DNA of 64,000 bases. It comes from Conoideocrella luteorostrata (taxonomy: Eukaryota; Ascomycota; Sordariomycetes; Hypocreales; Clavicipitaceae). Where the stretch lies: the NCBI GenBank assembly GCA_032433595.1, contig JASWJB010000028.1, positions 124,001 to 188,000 of the forward strand. The letters run 5' to 3'. The position numbers and the translations under genes are program-made. Shown here in pieces: positions 1 through 11,257 of this stretch (its first letter is position 1; every line of letters starts with the position of its first letter). Under the pieces are notes generated by a model. That model was not told where the DNA came from. It saw nothing but the letters and a program-made list of their open reading frames with translations, and searched no databases.

Positions 1-1
1 T

Positions 2-1447
2 GGCGATGAGATAACTGACGAAAAACTCGTTCCAACTTCAGTGGCTAATGATGGCCTCGGCGGCGGCACTTGGGAATGTGTTGCGGTGACATTGCAAGAG
101 ACAAGAGCTTTTCTGGATACATTGGCAAGAACTCGGGATGAGAATGAAAAGGTGTTGCGGAAACAATTAGAAAAGCATTTGCTACCGATTCTAGAGAAAC
201 AGGAGGAGACAATGAAGCGAAAACAGGCCCAGCGTGAACGGGAGTTAATCAACCTAGCCAAACTGGCTAATGCGAAAAGATCAAGCCGAATAGCTGATAA
301 AATCGAAAAACAAAAACACGATGAGGAGGATAGGGAACATAGGCATCAGAGACTCGAGGCTGAGCAAGCTGAACTACGCGAAAATCTTGCCCGGGTGAAA
401 GCCGAGCAGGAGCGCGATTTCAGAACCTTTGCTCGGCAGCGGCGCATGAAGGAGAGGGAGGCCCGACGGATTCGGCACGAAGAGGAGCTGGTGCAGCTAT
501 CTGGAGACAGCAAAAATGCGCCAGAAACAGCACGTATCTCCGAACGGCGACTCCAAGCAGAAATCGAAAGTAAAAGACAGGCTTTAAGAGACATTGAGCA
601 GGAAGAAGAGGACTGGATCTTCGACTGTGTATGTGGCCTTTACGGCCAAGTAGATGACGGCACTCACAGCGTCGCATGTGAGAGATGCTACATCTGGCAG
701 CACAGCAAATGCGTCGGGATTTGCGAGGACGAAGCTGAAGAGCCAGAATTTCACTTCATTTGCCAATCTTGCAGCCGCCGGCAAGATGGACAGAGCGGGA
801 CACCGAAGACTGTCATCAGACTCAAGGTTCGGCCATCTAATACTCCAATCGGCGCTTCCCAGAATAAAGAGCCACCAATGTCACTGAAAGAGGGTACGGC
901 TGAGGCGGGAGACATGCCGAAAAGAAATGACACCACGGCGACCAACAACGGACTACAGCACACTGTTGATGACAGAAATTCTGCCAACATTGCACTCACG
1001 GCCCCTTTCCAACCATCAACCAGTCATAGTTCTCACCCAACAGAACTGGAAATCCGCAGCGAATCAGTCTTGGCAGATCAAGATGTTGCCACTATGAGCA
1101 TTATCAATAAACCTGGCTTCGTGGCCAGCTCTGGACGTCGCACCTTGGCAAGTGGCGATCAGGTTTCTAGCCAGACTAAGATTCTGGACTCAGCAGACTC
1201 GGAGATAGTGATTACACCAACAGATGCCGCCATACTACCCTTGAGCGACAGGGCGCAAATTCCACATCCAACCCAAAATTTTATTCCTAACAATCAAAGT
1301 CCCCGTACTGTTAGATCCAGACAAGATGTTAGCTCTGGGTCTGGGAACCAATTCTTTTCATCCACAGGTGATGTTGCTCAATCTAGGGAAGTCTCGGATA
1401 ATTTTAGCAAACATTCAACATATGGGGAGCTCCAGGCGCCTGATTAG
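2..1447 (+). CDS. PHD-finger protein, 5' end outside the window
   Basis: The frame is open from base 2 to the TAG at 1447 with no start needed, so the gene begins upstream and about 481 C-terminal residues are seen. The first ~200 residues are a highly charged Glu/Lys/Arg-rich coiled coil. A PHD finger follows (bases ~632-780): Cys-x-Cys, Cys-x-x-Cys, a His/Cys pair in QHSKC, and a final Cys-x-x-Cys in CQSC, with the aromatic YIWQH expected of the family. The last ~220 residues are Ser/Thr-rich and probably disordered. PHD fingers usually read histone H3 tails, so a nuclear chromatin role is inferred; I cannot name the orthologue. No intron is needed in the visible part. Confidence 0.8.
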   Translation, partial: GDEITDEKLVPTSVANDGLGGGTWECVAVTLQETRAFLDTLARTRDENEKVLRKQLEKHLLPILEKQEETMKRKQAQRERELINLAKLANAKRSSRIADKIEKQKHDEEDREHRHQRLEAEQAELRENLARVKAEQERDFRTFARQRRMKEREARRIRHEEELVQLSGDSKNAPETARISERRLQAEIESKRQALRDIEQEEEDWIFDCVCGLYGQVDDGTHSVACERCYIWQHSKCVGICEDEAEEPEFHFICQSCSRRQDGQSGTPKTVIRLKVRPSNTPIGASQNKEPPMSLKEGTAEAGDMPKRNDTTATNNGLQHTVDDRNSANIALTAPFQPSTSHSSHPTELEIRSESVLADQDVATMSIINKPGFVASSGRRTLASGDQVSSQTKILDSADSEIVITPTDAAILPLSDRAQIPHPTQNFIPNNQSPRTVRSRQDVSSGSGNQFFSSTGDVAQSREVSDNFSKHSTYGELQAPD

Positions 1448-2652
1448 TCCAGTAGCTATTCAAACATATTAGGGTGTGATCCCACAAAACTCTTGACCTG
1501 CTCAGGTCAACGATTCACTAGCAGGATTGTGCAAGGTCTTGAATAGCTTTATCATGTTGTAGTCCTCAATAGTGTAAAATACTGTTGTTCATACCTGAAT
1601 ACACTCGCTTGATTCTCTCCATTGTTCATATTGAAGCATGACTTTTGAGTCTTTGTTTCAAATCACTTACATCCTACTTCTTGACCAAATCCACACTACA
1701 GACATAGACCTCAATGGAAATCTCGGCGAACCAAGGCTTTCTCTCACCTGTTATCCTAAACAAGTATAGTATTGTTAATTACTATCTGACAGCTGATCGC
1801 CACAATCCAAAATTGGCAAGCTCGTCTGGAATCAGTTGACCCTATGTTGGGGCACAATTTTAGCACGGTTTGTTGGCACATTTCGGTTAACCGGGGACGG
1901 GTTTTCGATCCTCCAAAGTTGACAATGAGCTCGCTTAACGCTGAAGCCATGCAGACACATTTATGCTTCATCAAAGATGATCTAATAGATCTTAGGGGAG
2001 AGCAATGAGACGTTTCACATGCCTTGCGCAACTTGTGATCAGAGGGCTCTGGTGTTGGAGCTTGTTCACTGTTCGATGACAAGTGCACATGGGCTGCTTA
2101 GACAAAATACAACAAGCTTTGATGTCCCCTAGGCCTAATAGTCGACCCCAAACAAGGGGTGCGCAGTGAGGGCCAACTAACGGCTCGTAACCTTGCACAT
2201 TGTTCACGTAGTGGTCTTTCACGTTGCACAGCCCATATCGGTGTGCTCTTTGAGGCCGCATGCGGCAAGACTTTATCCTTGTATTTGATGTATCATTTCA
2301 TAGATCCATCGCGGTATGAGATGGATTCTTTAATGTGCCTTCACTTAAATAGCTTGTGCAAAGGCATCTTAAGAGACACATACTTCATGCTCCCCAAATA
2401 TTGTTCAACCCGAACCCAACAAAGTCTTATCCTAGCCATTGCAATTCCGGTAATCTTCGCGTTTGTTAAGAAACTGGTCCTCTTACTTCCACACTTTAAG
2501 CCAGTTTGTCACATTGTTTTTTACTTAACTGGCTAACGAAGTTATTGACGACGCTTGTTTGTTAATCCGGTTCACACTTTGAACATTGACGAGCAGCAGC
2601 GAATATTTGGCACGAGCCACGATTTCAGATTGTTACTGGCCATTCGAGTGGA
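1448..2652. other. Intergenic, about 1.2 kb
   Basis: Tandem-oriented gap between the PHD gene and the HMG-box gene. An open frame at 2159-2536 starts at a non-ATG codon and resembles no family I know. No RNA gene or repeat was recognised. It presumably holds the PHD 3' UTR and the HMG-gene promoter. Confidence 0.4.
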
Positions 2653-4157
2653 ATGAAACAGGCTAGCTGTCAATATCAAGCACATCCCAACACTTTATTT
2701 CAACCAGAAAGTGTATGCGTATGCAGTATCTCTGAAGCTATGCAAAATAACTCACGAAACATCATCGTTGGATCAGGCTCTCCTCAGAGCCGGATACGGA
2801 CACAAACCCCCAATTCTGTATGTTCTCTCATATATAAGTACTGTCATTCATATCATTTGTTAACATCCTGGAAGTCTGCAAGTCTTACAACCGTAGAAGC
2901 ATCCGGTGCACACCTTAGACACCCCGCCAACCTTCACTGCCGGCTAAACGAGGTTAGTAAGATCAGATATAGCCATGACCTAACCATCTAATATTGACGC
3001 AGAGCCTTGAAAACTGCTACAAGTCGAACCCTACTCCGGTCTCCGAAGCAGAGAGCACAGATTCAAATATGATTCTCAGCGATATACATGGGCAGAGGGA
3101 AAGCCCAGGGTTAAACGTCCTTTCACCGTCTCGAAGTGAAACACCATTACAAATGTCCGATATTGAAAGTCAGCCTACGATAGACAAAGCTCTGTCCGAA
3201 TTTTCAAAGCAATATCCGGGTTACGTCGTCGATCCAGAAGCTTATGCACATCGAACTGTTCAGGAACGTCAGCAAAAGTACAACAAGGAACAGAGAATCT
3301 CCAGGCCCTTAAACTCATATATGTTATATAGAAAAGCGTATCAGCAGGTGGCTCGAAAGGTGATAAGAAGAGATCAGCAGCAGTTTGCCTCGCAAATTGT
3401 TGGCACCTCGTGGACCAAACTGGAGGGCAATGAGGTCAAGTCCTGGTTCAAGAATCTAGCCAAGGTTGATCATCGAATGCATCACGAAGCATTCCCTGCG
3501 TACAAGTACACCCCCACGCCAGGCAAGAATTCAAAAAATTCACCCGAGGCAAGGAAAACGACTCCGATAGAGCGCAAGCGTTCCAGAAGACCTATACGAT
3601 CTATCGGGGAGGATACCGAGCCACAGGCAACTATAAGGCAAATATCTGCCCCAATAAGCGCAGAGCTACTGGGACAGCACCAATATAGTGGAGTTAGTGT
3701 CAACTGGTGGCTGCAAGAACATTCTCATCTTGCCCTTCCCATCCCGCAACATGGTATCACTTATGATGAAGTTGAGTTTTACTCAATGCCAGGGTCAATG
3801 TATCCTGTTGCTCAATTCCAAGACGAGCTCGACCATCCTGCATCCAGCCACACATCGAGACAGCTATTAAGTCTCGCCCCCAGTCCGATGGAGACCCTGG
3901 AGGTTGAGAATTGTATTGATCCGTCGTTGTTTTCCCGCCAAGGAGCTACAAATCCCCAAACTGCAAGTCGATGCCTTCAATGGCAGTCCCACAACTCTAC
4001 ACTTGATCAGGAATTCCCCCCCTTTCTGGCTGATATTATTACGAACCAACCTCTCGACGTTACATACCCAGAACAGGATGTTTGGACAGTGGAACAGTTT
4101 GACGGGCGAAGGTCACATTTCGGCTGGCAAGCGATCGGCGAAGACCACAACGCGTGA
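2653..4157 (+). CDS. HMG-box (MATA_HMG/Ste11-like) transcription factor
   Basis: Best model joins 2653-2952 with 3003-4157: donor GTTAGT, branch CTAAC near 2974-2985, acceptor ACGCAG, phase 0. A further in-frame intron, 2818-2874 (GTATGT...TTAAC...AAG), may remove 19 codons, so the product is about 465-485 aa. The start could also be the in-frame ATG near 2740. The HMG box spans roughly bases 3296-3500: it opens RPLNSYMLYRKAYQ, has SWTKLEG in the middle and ends PAYKYTP. This is the arrangement of fission-yeast Ste11 and other MATA-type boxes that bind DNA in mating and sexual development. The box is followed by a basic stretch (ERKRSRRPIRS) and a long unstructured tail. It is not the MAT locus: APN2 and SLA2 are absent. 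Confidence 0.72.
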
Positions 4158-4598
4158 AGTCTAAGTGCATTTGATAATCAAGCTAGTTTCATAACATGTA
4201 TGCATTCAAACCTGTCATTAGTTAGTTGTCTGGTTCGACTGCCCAAATTTGGCTGAAAGAAAGCCCAGCCTAGGTTGTCACAATCCGGATTGCACGCAAT
4301 TAATACCCTTCCCACAGTATCAAATTTTAATCAGTGGCCATACAGCGAGTACAGCAGTAAGAGAGTCTCAATAATCCATATTTATAGCTTTCAATAGTTT
4401 GTTAGAATAATTATCTTCTTAAAATGAAATATGTCTGATAGGGATAAAATTACGGAGCAGTCAGTAGTCTACTCCGTACTCCGTACCTAGATGGCTATTG
4501 GCTTACTAAGCTATTTCACCACTCCGCCGAACAGACAGATTGAAACCAAGATTTACACTACAGTTGTTGCCTACACACCTGGTCGACCAAAGTTTGCT
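4158..4598. promoter_or_regulatory. Intergenic gap upstream of EMC5
   Basis: 441 bp between tandem genes. It contains two overlapping copies of TACTCCGTA at 4470-4485. An ATG at 4491 is in frame with EMC5, but the added 36 residues look unconserved. No TATA box is obvious. Confidence 0.35.
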
Positions 4599-5074
4599 AT
4601 GGCTTGGTTTTCGAAAACCATGACTTTTGCAGGGCTTATCCTTCTAGCGCATTCGTATGTTCGCCTAGACCCTCTTTCTGCCTTCACCTATCGGTGCTAA
4701 TGTTACCTAATAGTTGCTACTCAGCCCAAGAACACTCTGCGATATCGTCAACTCTGAAGACTCATGCGCTGGGCCCACACCATACCGGCAGCGCTCTTCC
4801 GATTGATATATGTATAGAAACGATCGTCGCGACTCTGATCATATGTCTCGGTACAGTGGTTGGATCTGAAAAGCTGCACCCCGTTCGCTGGCAGGTATGG
4901 GCAGGAAAGATCGAACGTGAGGGCGAGGTTGGATTCATTGATGGCTCAGGGCAAGTTGATAAGGTTTTCCGTGGGAGTCCATTCAGCGTCCTCGAGTCTC
5001 GTCTCTCGTTTCTCGACATTCGTAGGCAACGTCGCGAGTTTGCCGAATGGGCTAAGGGCAAAAATGCGTATTGA
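4599..5074 (+). CDS. EMC5: ER membrane protein complex subunit 5 (MMgT family)
   Basis: Exons 4599-4654 and 4714-5074 (intron 59 nt, GTATGT donor, GCTAAT branch, TAG acceptor) give 138 aa. Family features in order: a hydrophobic N-terminal helix (TFAGLILLAHS), the junction CYSAQEHSAI, a second membrane helix (ETIVATLIICLGTVVGS), then the conserved VRWQVWAGKIEREGE block, and DIRRQRREFAEWAKG near the C-terminus. Length and two-helix topology match EMC5/MMGT1. The ER membrane complex inserts tail-anchored and multipass proteins. I chose the ATG at 4599 because the first helix begins there; an in-frame ATG at 4491 would add an unconserved stretch. Confidence 0.88.
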
Positions 5075-5908
5075 TCACAACCTAAGATGCATTCGTTATC
5101 TACGGACAAGAACGACTTCTTTCACCAATACGCACCGCATTCAGATGAATCACTCGTTAATATACTCCCGTAACTGCTTTTGTTAAGTATTCGATTCGTT
5201 CAATTGAACATGTATAAAGCCGTCAACTTCAGCCTCAGTCACGTGCCGCAATACCGTCAAGCAAGCTGTGGCTTCTGCAGTAAACCATGGTGCAACCAAT
5301 TTCGTTCGGGCATACTAAGCAGAGAGGGCTGGTGACTTTTAGGATAGTCTAACACCCAGCCTACTGCAAGTTGGTAGTCTAAGACGCCTGTCTTCGACAC
5401 GCGCATGCCGCCAGCCAAGACTTTTCCCAAAAAAAAAAAAAAAAACTCCAAACATGACTTTAAATACTAAGAAGGGTAAGTTTATCATTATTTCAGGCGT
5501 CACAAGCTAAAACCCACGTTTGGTCCTCGTCTTACGATCCTTTGGAGGTGCCTTGATAGTCTGCCATCTGTTAGTTCAAATATGATGTCCTTGTGGTGTG
5601 AATATCGAAAGACCAATCAGCAGAGCAAGCACCACAGGAGGGAAGGAGCAAAGGTATTGTGGCGTTTTCTCATACAGCTCGACCGCCGTCTACTCCCAAA
5701 GGCAAATCAGCTGATTGGACGAGCTCAATGATCGAAATACGTCACTGTAACTAACTTTTTGGCGCCAAGTGCAAAGATACGTACCAGCACGAAGATGTCA
5801 TGCAGCTTGGGAGTCAAAAAAATGGCAGGTTTATTGCATCAACCTTGCTCTACGAGTTGTCGTTATCATCGCTGCCGTTAATTTGAGCTACTGTGCTTCG
5901 AACACAGC
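5075..5908. other. Intergenic upstream of MSH5, with a poly-A tract
   Basis: 834 bp. The only structure seen is a homopolymer A run at about 5429-5446. A possible extra 5' exon for MSH5 cannot be excluded: an ATG near 5795 is followed by a GT and by CACAG just before the chosen start. Nothing in it is clearly conserved. Confidence 0.35.
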
Positions 5909-8787
5909 ATGTCGCAGTCAAGATTTCAGGCTTCCGAAGTCACGGGGAAAGACCTCTATAATGCTGGCTTCAAGAAGCACCAGATCGCCAATCCGGAAAT
6001 CGAACCAGAAACAGCCTTAGGAGTAATCATGGCAATTGATATGCACGACAACTTGATGGGATGTGCTTTGTTTGATGTTTATGATGGACTCCTACAAGTA
6101 GCTGAAGAAATTCATGGATTTGATCTGGGGTTTTCGGAGCATTTTATGGCCTATGCGCAACCAACTTTAGTCCTCGTCTCGAACAGGGCTCCTCGGAAGC
6201 TCATTGAATATATTCACAAATGTACGTTTTCCTTGGCAACACTACTTGTTGTAAACGCCATCACTGTTTGACAAGCGGTTTAATCGTTTCCAGGTCAGGA
6301 ATTCCGTCGACAATGTGTTCGACATGTCGCATCATCCAATTTTTCAATTGCTTCCGCACTCGAACAGTTCTCAAGTATGGGTATTGATTTGTCGAATCTA
6401 AACACTCGAGTCAATATTAGCGTTCGACAGAGAATTGGTTTCACAAGGAGTGTTTCTAAATGTGATCGATTTAAAGAGGCAATGTCTACAGGGCATACTT
6501 CATCTCTAGTTGTCAAACACTCTGTGTCGGTAAGAATAAAATGTACTCTCCACTAGCCAAAATTATTGATAACTTTAGATCCGGTGTGTTGGAGCTATCT
6601 TATCTGAGATTCAACGACAACGGTCTCTACACGATGACAGGTCAGCTGGATTGCTTGACTTTGGAATAAACTCGATTGAGGTATTCTCTTTGGCAAACAA
6701 CGTTTTAGCAAGCCCGGAAACGCTACAATCATTGCAAATCTTTCGGCCAGAGGAGCACCCAGACAGTCATTCCTGGGGCGTCAACCGGTTTACTCAAGGG
6801 GGAAGAGAATCCCTATCTATGTATGACCTTTTTCTTGGGCTAATCCATACGCCTCAGGGCAGAACGAAGTTGCGTACTTTACTACTACGCCCTCTATCCA
6901 GCATTGAGATTATTGAAAGCCGTCAACGAGCTATATCTGTGTTTACGCACCCCCGAAATAGTGAAACACTTAACTACATCACCAAAACGTTACGCAAAAT
7001 TCAAAATGCGAGAAAATATGTAGGTCTGCTTCGAAAAGGTGTTGAACGTTCATCAACGAGTCCAACATTTAATGGGAGCGTTTGGGCGAGCCTCCCAGTT
7101 TTTGTGACCCAAACCTTAAAATTGGGAGACCTCATTGGCAAGTTGGCAGGCGCTCATAGCTGTCAATTCGTGAATAATGTATGCGTGTTTGAAGCCCGAT
7201 TTTTCTCCTCCAAATTTTTTGGGCTCTGTAGGCTGATGTTTTTCTAGATACTCTCAAAATTTGACCAAAATTCCATAATGATTGTTGGCAAATTGATGCA
7301 TAAGACAATCAACTTTGAGCAAGCTGACTACGAAGGGAGGCCAATGGTGAGGACCGGCATTGACACAAGGCTTGATAGTTTGAAAAGACATTATGACGGT
7401 CTGAACAATTTCCTGGCAGAAACCGTCCAGTCTACTATAAATAATTCCCCAGATTGGGCTGCCACGCATATCAGGTCTTGCATTTTTCTGCCTCAACTCG
7501 GTTTTTTTCTTGCCGTTGAACTGGATCCAGAAACAGGGACGGGCAAATACTCTGGCGAAGACAATGATGACGGCCATTAGGAAAAGGTCTTCATTGCTGA
7601 TGGAGCTGTTCATTACAAAAACAACAATATGCGACACTTAGATGAAAAATTCGGATACATTTATTGTGAGATAGCGGGTAAGTTTTCTGGATTGTTGCTG
7701 TTTGCTGTACTAAGCCAAGATAGATAGGGAAGTTGAGATATTCCACCGTTTAGCAACACAGATCCTCGAGCACGAACTGGCGTTAACGAATGCCTCCGAT
7801 GCCTGCGGCGATGTTAACGCCATGCTTGCTCTTGCATTAGGAGCAGAGAAATACAAATGGATCGCGCCAAAGATGACAAACCGCAATGCCATGCAAATAG
7901 AAAACGGACGCCACCCTTTGCAAGAGCTTATTGTTTCATCCTTTATTCCAAACAGTTGCCATCTAATCGGGCGTCAAGATATAAGTCACGTTCTGCAGCA
8001 GAATCACTGCATGATTCTTACTGGACCGAATCAATCAGGCAAGAGTGTATACTTGAAGCAGGTGGCGTTGATTGTGTACCTCGCGCATATAGGCAGTTTT
8101 GTCCCTGCAGACAGAGCAGTAATTGGTATGACTGATCAAATACTGACACGCATTTCTATTCGGGAAAGCGTTTGTAGAAACGATAGCGCGTTTGCCACTG
8201 ACTTGAAACAACTGCTTCACGTCATGGCGAATATGTCCCCTCGGAGTCTACTAATAATAGACGAATTTGGCAAAGGAACGAATCCTGACGATGGCTCTGG
8301 CCTTCTTGCAGCATTCTTGGAGCACTTGGGACACATGGGTATAAGAGCCCCGAAATGTCTACTCGCGACGCATTTGCATGAACTGTTTGAGGGAAGGGTC
8401 TTGGCGACAACACAACGCCTGCAAATGGCCCATATGGAAGTTGCAAGAACGAAACAAAAGGGTACTTTTACGGATAGTATAACATATATGTTTAAAGTTC
8501 GTGATGGATACAGCCCAACCAGTTTTAGTGGCTACTGTGCCACTTTCAACGGCGTCCCAAGCCCTGTTGTGGACCGAGCTGACCTTCTAACCCTACTTTT
8601 GGGCCGCAAAGAAGATATTACAATTCCCTGCGCGCGATTATCTGCGATAGAAGAGGCAGATTTGCAATTGGCAGAGGAGGTGGCTCGCAAATTTATCCAG
8701 GAAAACCTCAACGATCTGGCAAATGGCTCGGAGTCTGAGGTGCTGTGGACTTGGTCTTCTTTAAAAAAAATTCTTTCTATATTGTAA
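5909..8787 (+). pseudogene. MSH5: Meiotic MutS homologue MSH5 with one in-frame nonsense codon
   Basis: Exons 5909-6221, 6294-6529, 6579-7178, 7248-7677 and 7724-8787 keep one frame and would encode 880 aa, a normal MSH5 length. The C-terminal ATPase is complete: Walker A GPNQSGKS, the MSH5-type continuation VYLKQVALIVYLAHIGSFVP, the ESVCRNDSAF signature, Walker B LLIIDEFGKGTN, then the ATHLHELF motif. The residues after Walker A separate it from MSH4. The frame is broken once, by TAG at 7578-7580, where homologues as I recall them carry Trp before the equivalent of EKVF; TGG to TAG is one base. As read, the product stops after 493 residues and lacks the ATPase. The other splice sites look good, so this is a fresh lesion, a sequencing error, or an unusual splice. 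MSH4-MSH5 clamps stabilise meiotic crossover intermediates. Confidence 0.85.
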
Positions 8788-9939
8788 TTGATGAAACGAG
8801 CTGAATATGTAGCTGCTCCCAGTTTCAAGGTATCCCTCGTGTTGGTCATTAAACGCAAGCTACAACCGACAGCGGACATTAGTTGCTCTTCCTGGCAATA
8901 ACTAAGCCAAACAGATGTTTTTGCTTCTTCCGTCCCAACCAACCCCGAAGCGCTATTGACTATTTTTAGTCCCCTAGACTCACTAAGGACTAAAGCATAC
9001 CACCTCCGTGTATGATGTCTCGTTGAATTGCTGGCGGTGAAGTAATCTGAAGCTCATACCAGTGGCAACAGGATTTACTCCTACCAAGTCGCACCTCACC
9101 AGGATGATGGCAAGAGTAGTGGGCTTTTCGATCGTTCAAAGACCATTCATATTCTTCAATTTCGGAACGACCCAGACCGTGCAATCAGAATGCCATTCGG
9201 CATTTCAAGTTTTTCCCATTTACAAGACCAGCATTCCCTCTATGTTATGTTTATCTTCGGGATTTTTCAAGCTTAGACTCCATCCTGTGCTATGGGTTGA
9301 ACAGCTGAGATGATTCGCCAAACGTAGCCGTGATACTCTCTCAAGGTCTTGCAACCCATGCACCAGCTACTCGAGCATCAAGTCTTCTTAGCATGTCATA
9401 TCCAGCCACCATTTCAGCATGCTGCATACTCGGTCATATCCAGTCTCACACTAGCTATCCAACCGTCCCATACGAATACATATCTCATACAATATCATTA
9501 CTTGAAACCCACCATGAGGTCGCTTCACGGGGGGTTTCCAAAACTTTGTACCAGCAGCTATCTCCTAAGGTCATTTGATCAATAATCGTCGTCTGATAAC
9601 ATGATATCTACTTGGTAGCTGCAAGAAGCAAACCCGATGATTCTAGCGATACCGCAGCACATATACCTTTATTGAGTCTCTCAAGCCATTGGCTCTCCAT
9701 GTCCTTCCGCGTTTCTGATTGCATCACTTCATCATTCTTTATCTAGATTCTCACCAGTCTTAGCTTTAAGCACAAAATGGTTTGTCAACAAGTCCCCCAT
9801 GACCAATTTCGCAGTAATGGTTGACTATGATATCATGCGTATCTGCAAATGATGACTGGGAGGACTTTTATTATCTCCCTATCTCATCGAGAGAGTTTAC
9901 AACGTCAATATAGCTTTCTATTTAGATGGTATGTATTGC
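8788..9939. other. Intergenic between convergent MSH5 and the GPI-protein gene
   Basis: 1.15 kb with only short, low-complexity open frames, none of which I recognise. No repeats or RNA genes seen. It should contain both 3' UTRs. Confidence 0.35.
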
Positions 9940-10645
9940 TCAACAAGTTGGCAGCTTCCCCGCGAATAGGAGAAATATTAATACCATTCCTGAAACACTA
10001 TTAACGAATAAGTGTCTCCTTGGTTGTAATGTTGTTGCGGCAGAGTGGCTAATTGAATCGCATTTTGTTGCTTCGAGATTTGAACATGCCTGGCTGCTCA
10101 GGCTTGAACAGATGGCCCTTGCCGAAGTACCGAGATTGCGATTATCTCCATTGACAGTAGTACCTCCTCCTTGGGGAACGTTGACAGTAACTCTATACCC
10201 AGTTCCTCCAAGGTTGGTAAGACAAACGTCATAGTTATTGGAACATGCATTGGTCGCGGATGCGCATGATGCACTATTCGCGAACGACGTTGGAGCATAG
10301 GGGAAAGAAAAGTATGAATTCGGGACATACGACGTTGCAGCAGTTGGGTTGACATTCGGGGCGGTAGCCGGTGCTGTTCCCGTACATACAGCCCTATATA
10401 TCGATCATTAGGACTGGAGCGATATCATGTCTTAGCCACCTAAACACTTACCCTGAAGGGCAACATGCCGCATTGTTGTTGGCATCGAAGGCACAAAGCT
10501 GACCGTTTTGGCAGCAAATGTCGCTGAATATTGCCCCGAGTGAAGTTGGGCAAGGGGACGTGTTACCAGGGCATTGTGATCTGCCAAACAAAGAGTGCGC
10601 TGTCCCTGTAGCGTATGCTAGCGATGCTACTTGAGCTGAAATCAT
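9940..10645 (-). CDS. Small Cys-rich secreted protein, probably GPI-anchored
   Basis: Exons (minus) 10452-10645 and 9940-10393, with intron 10394-10451 (GTAAGT...TATAG), encode 215 aa. The first ~18 residues (MISAQVASLAYATGTAHS) form a weak secretion signal. A Cys-rich segment follows with CPTSLG, ICCQNGQLCAF and ACCPSG. The middle has NSYFSFPYAPTSFANSASC and YRVTVNVPQGGGTT, blocks I recall from Aspergillus proteins annotated as GPI-anchored. The tail VLIFLLFAGKLP is hydrophobic, as expected for anchor attachment. Cell-wall or membrane location is inferred and the function is unknown. The start is the first ATG in the frame; the open frame upstream to about 10789 has none. Confidence 0.72.
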
Positions 10646-11257
10646 TTTAAGGACAGTAACCAGTCGCCGCTTTCCCGTTTTGCGAGCGAACGAGGGAACC
10701 AGCGAGGGCAGACAAAGTAGCGAGAAGAAAGGCGAGGGAAAGCAGATGCAAGGCTCCGCGCAGCTTAATCGCGAGGAAAATACCGGCAACAGACAAAATA
10801 CCGGTCAGACGGAGGGACTACTTCGAGTTTACTGTGCTGTGCTGGTTGTAAACACCAGAGGCTCACTTCAGAGCCACCGCTTTCACAGATCAGTGAGAAG
10901 ATCAAATATGTTGAGCGATATGCATTTGTCTGAAGGTCTCTCTAGTTGGCCAATGTCACGCTTTTGCTCATACGTACGTGCAATCTCTGCTCAAATACGA
11001 TACTGCATTATGCATGTATTATTCCGCTTCTACCAAGAATGATGTCACTTCATAGTGGGTCGTTGGCTCAGCAACCAATCAGTCCATGGCGAACACGGTC
11101 TGTCAAGATAATCCGGCTCGGGGATAACAAACGGATGGACAATTCGTAACGATAATTGTTCAAGCCTATTCCAGATGCGAGAAAGATGAGGGGCAAAACA
11201 ATAACCTGGTTTCAAGCACAACCGTATATTACGACCTTCGTTATGTACAGACGTTCA
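10646..11257. promoter_or_regulatory. Promoter-side gap between two minus-strand genes
   Basis: 612 bp 5' of the GPI-protein gene and 3' of the next minus-strand gene. The open frame of the GPI gene extends in without an ATG. A second frame on the plus strand is an unconserved shadow. No clear element recognised. Confidence 0.3.

Noticed and set aside
2159..2536. 125-codon open frame
   Set aside because: Starts at GTG, no family resemblance, no splice context.
2653..4157. Mating-type (MAT) locus
   Set aside because: The HMG box suggests it, but the flanking APN2/SLA2 genes are absent. SLA1 at 22-26 kb is a different protein from SLA2.
7515..7580. Intron that would remove the MSH5 stop codon
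   Set aside because: In phase and ends CATTAG, but the donor GTTGAA is poor and 22 codons of family-like hairpin sequence would be lost. Kept only as an alternative explanation.
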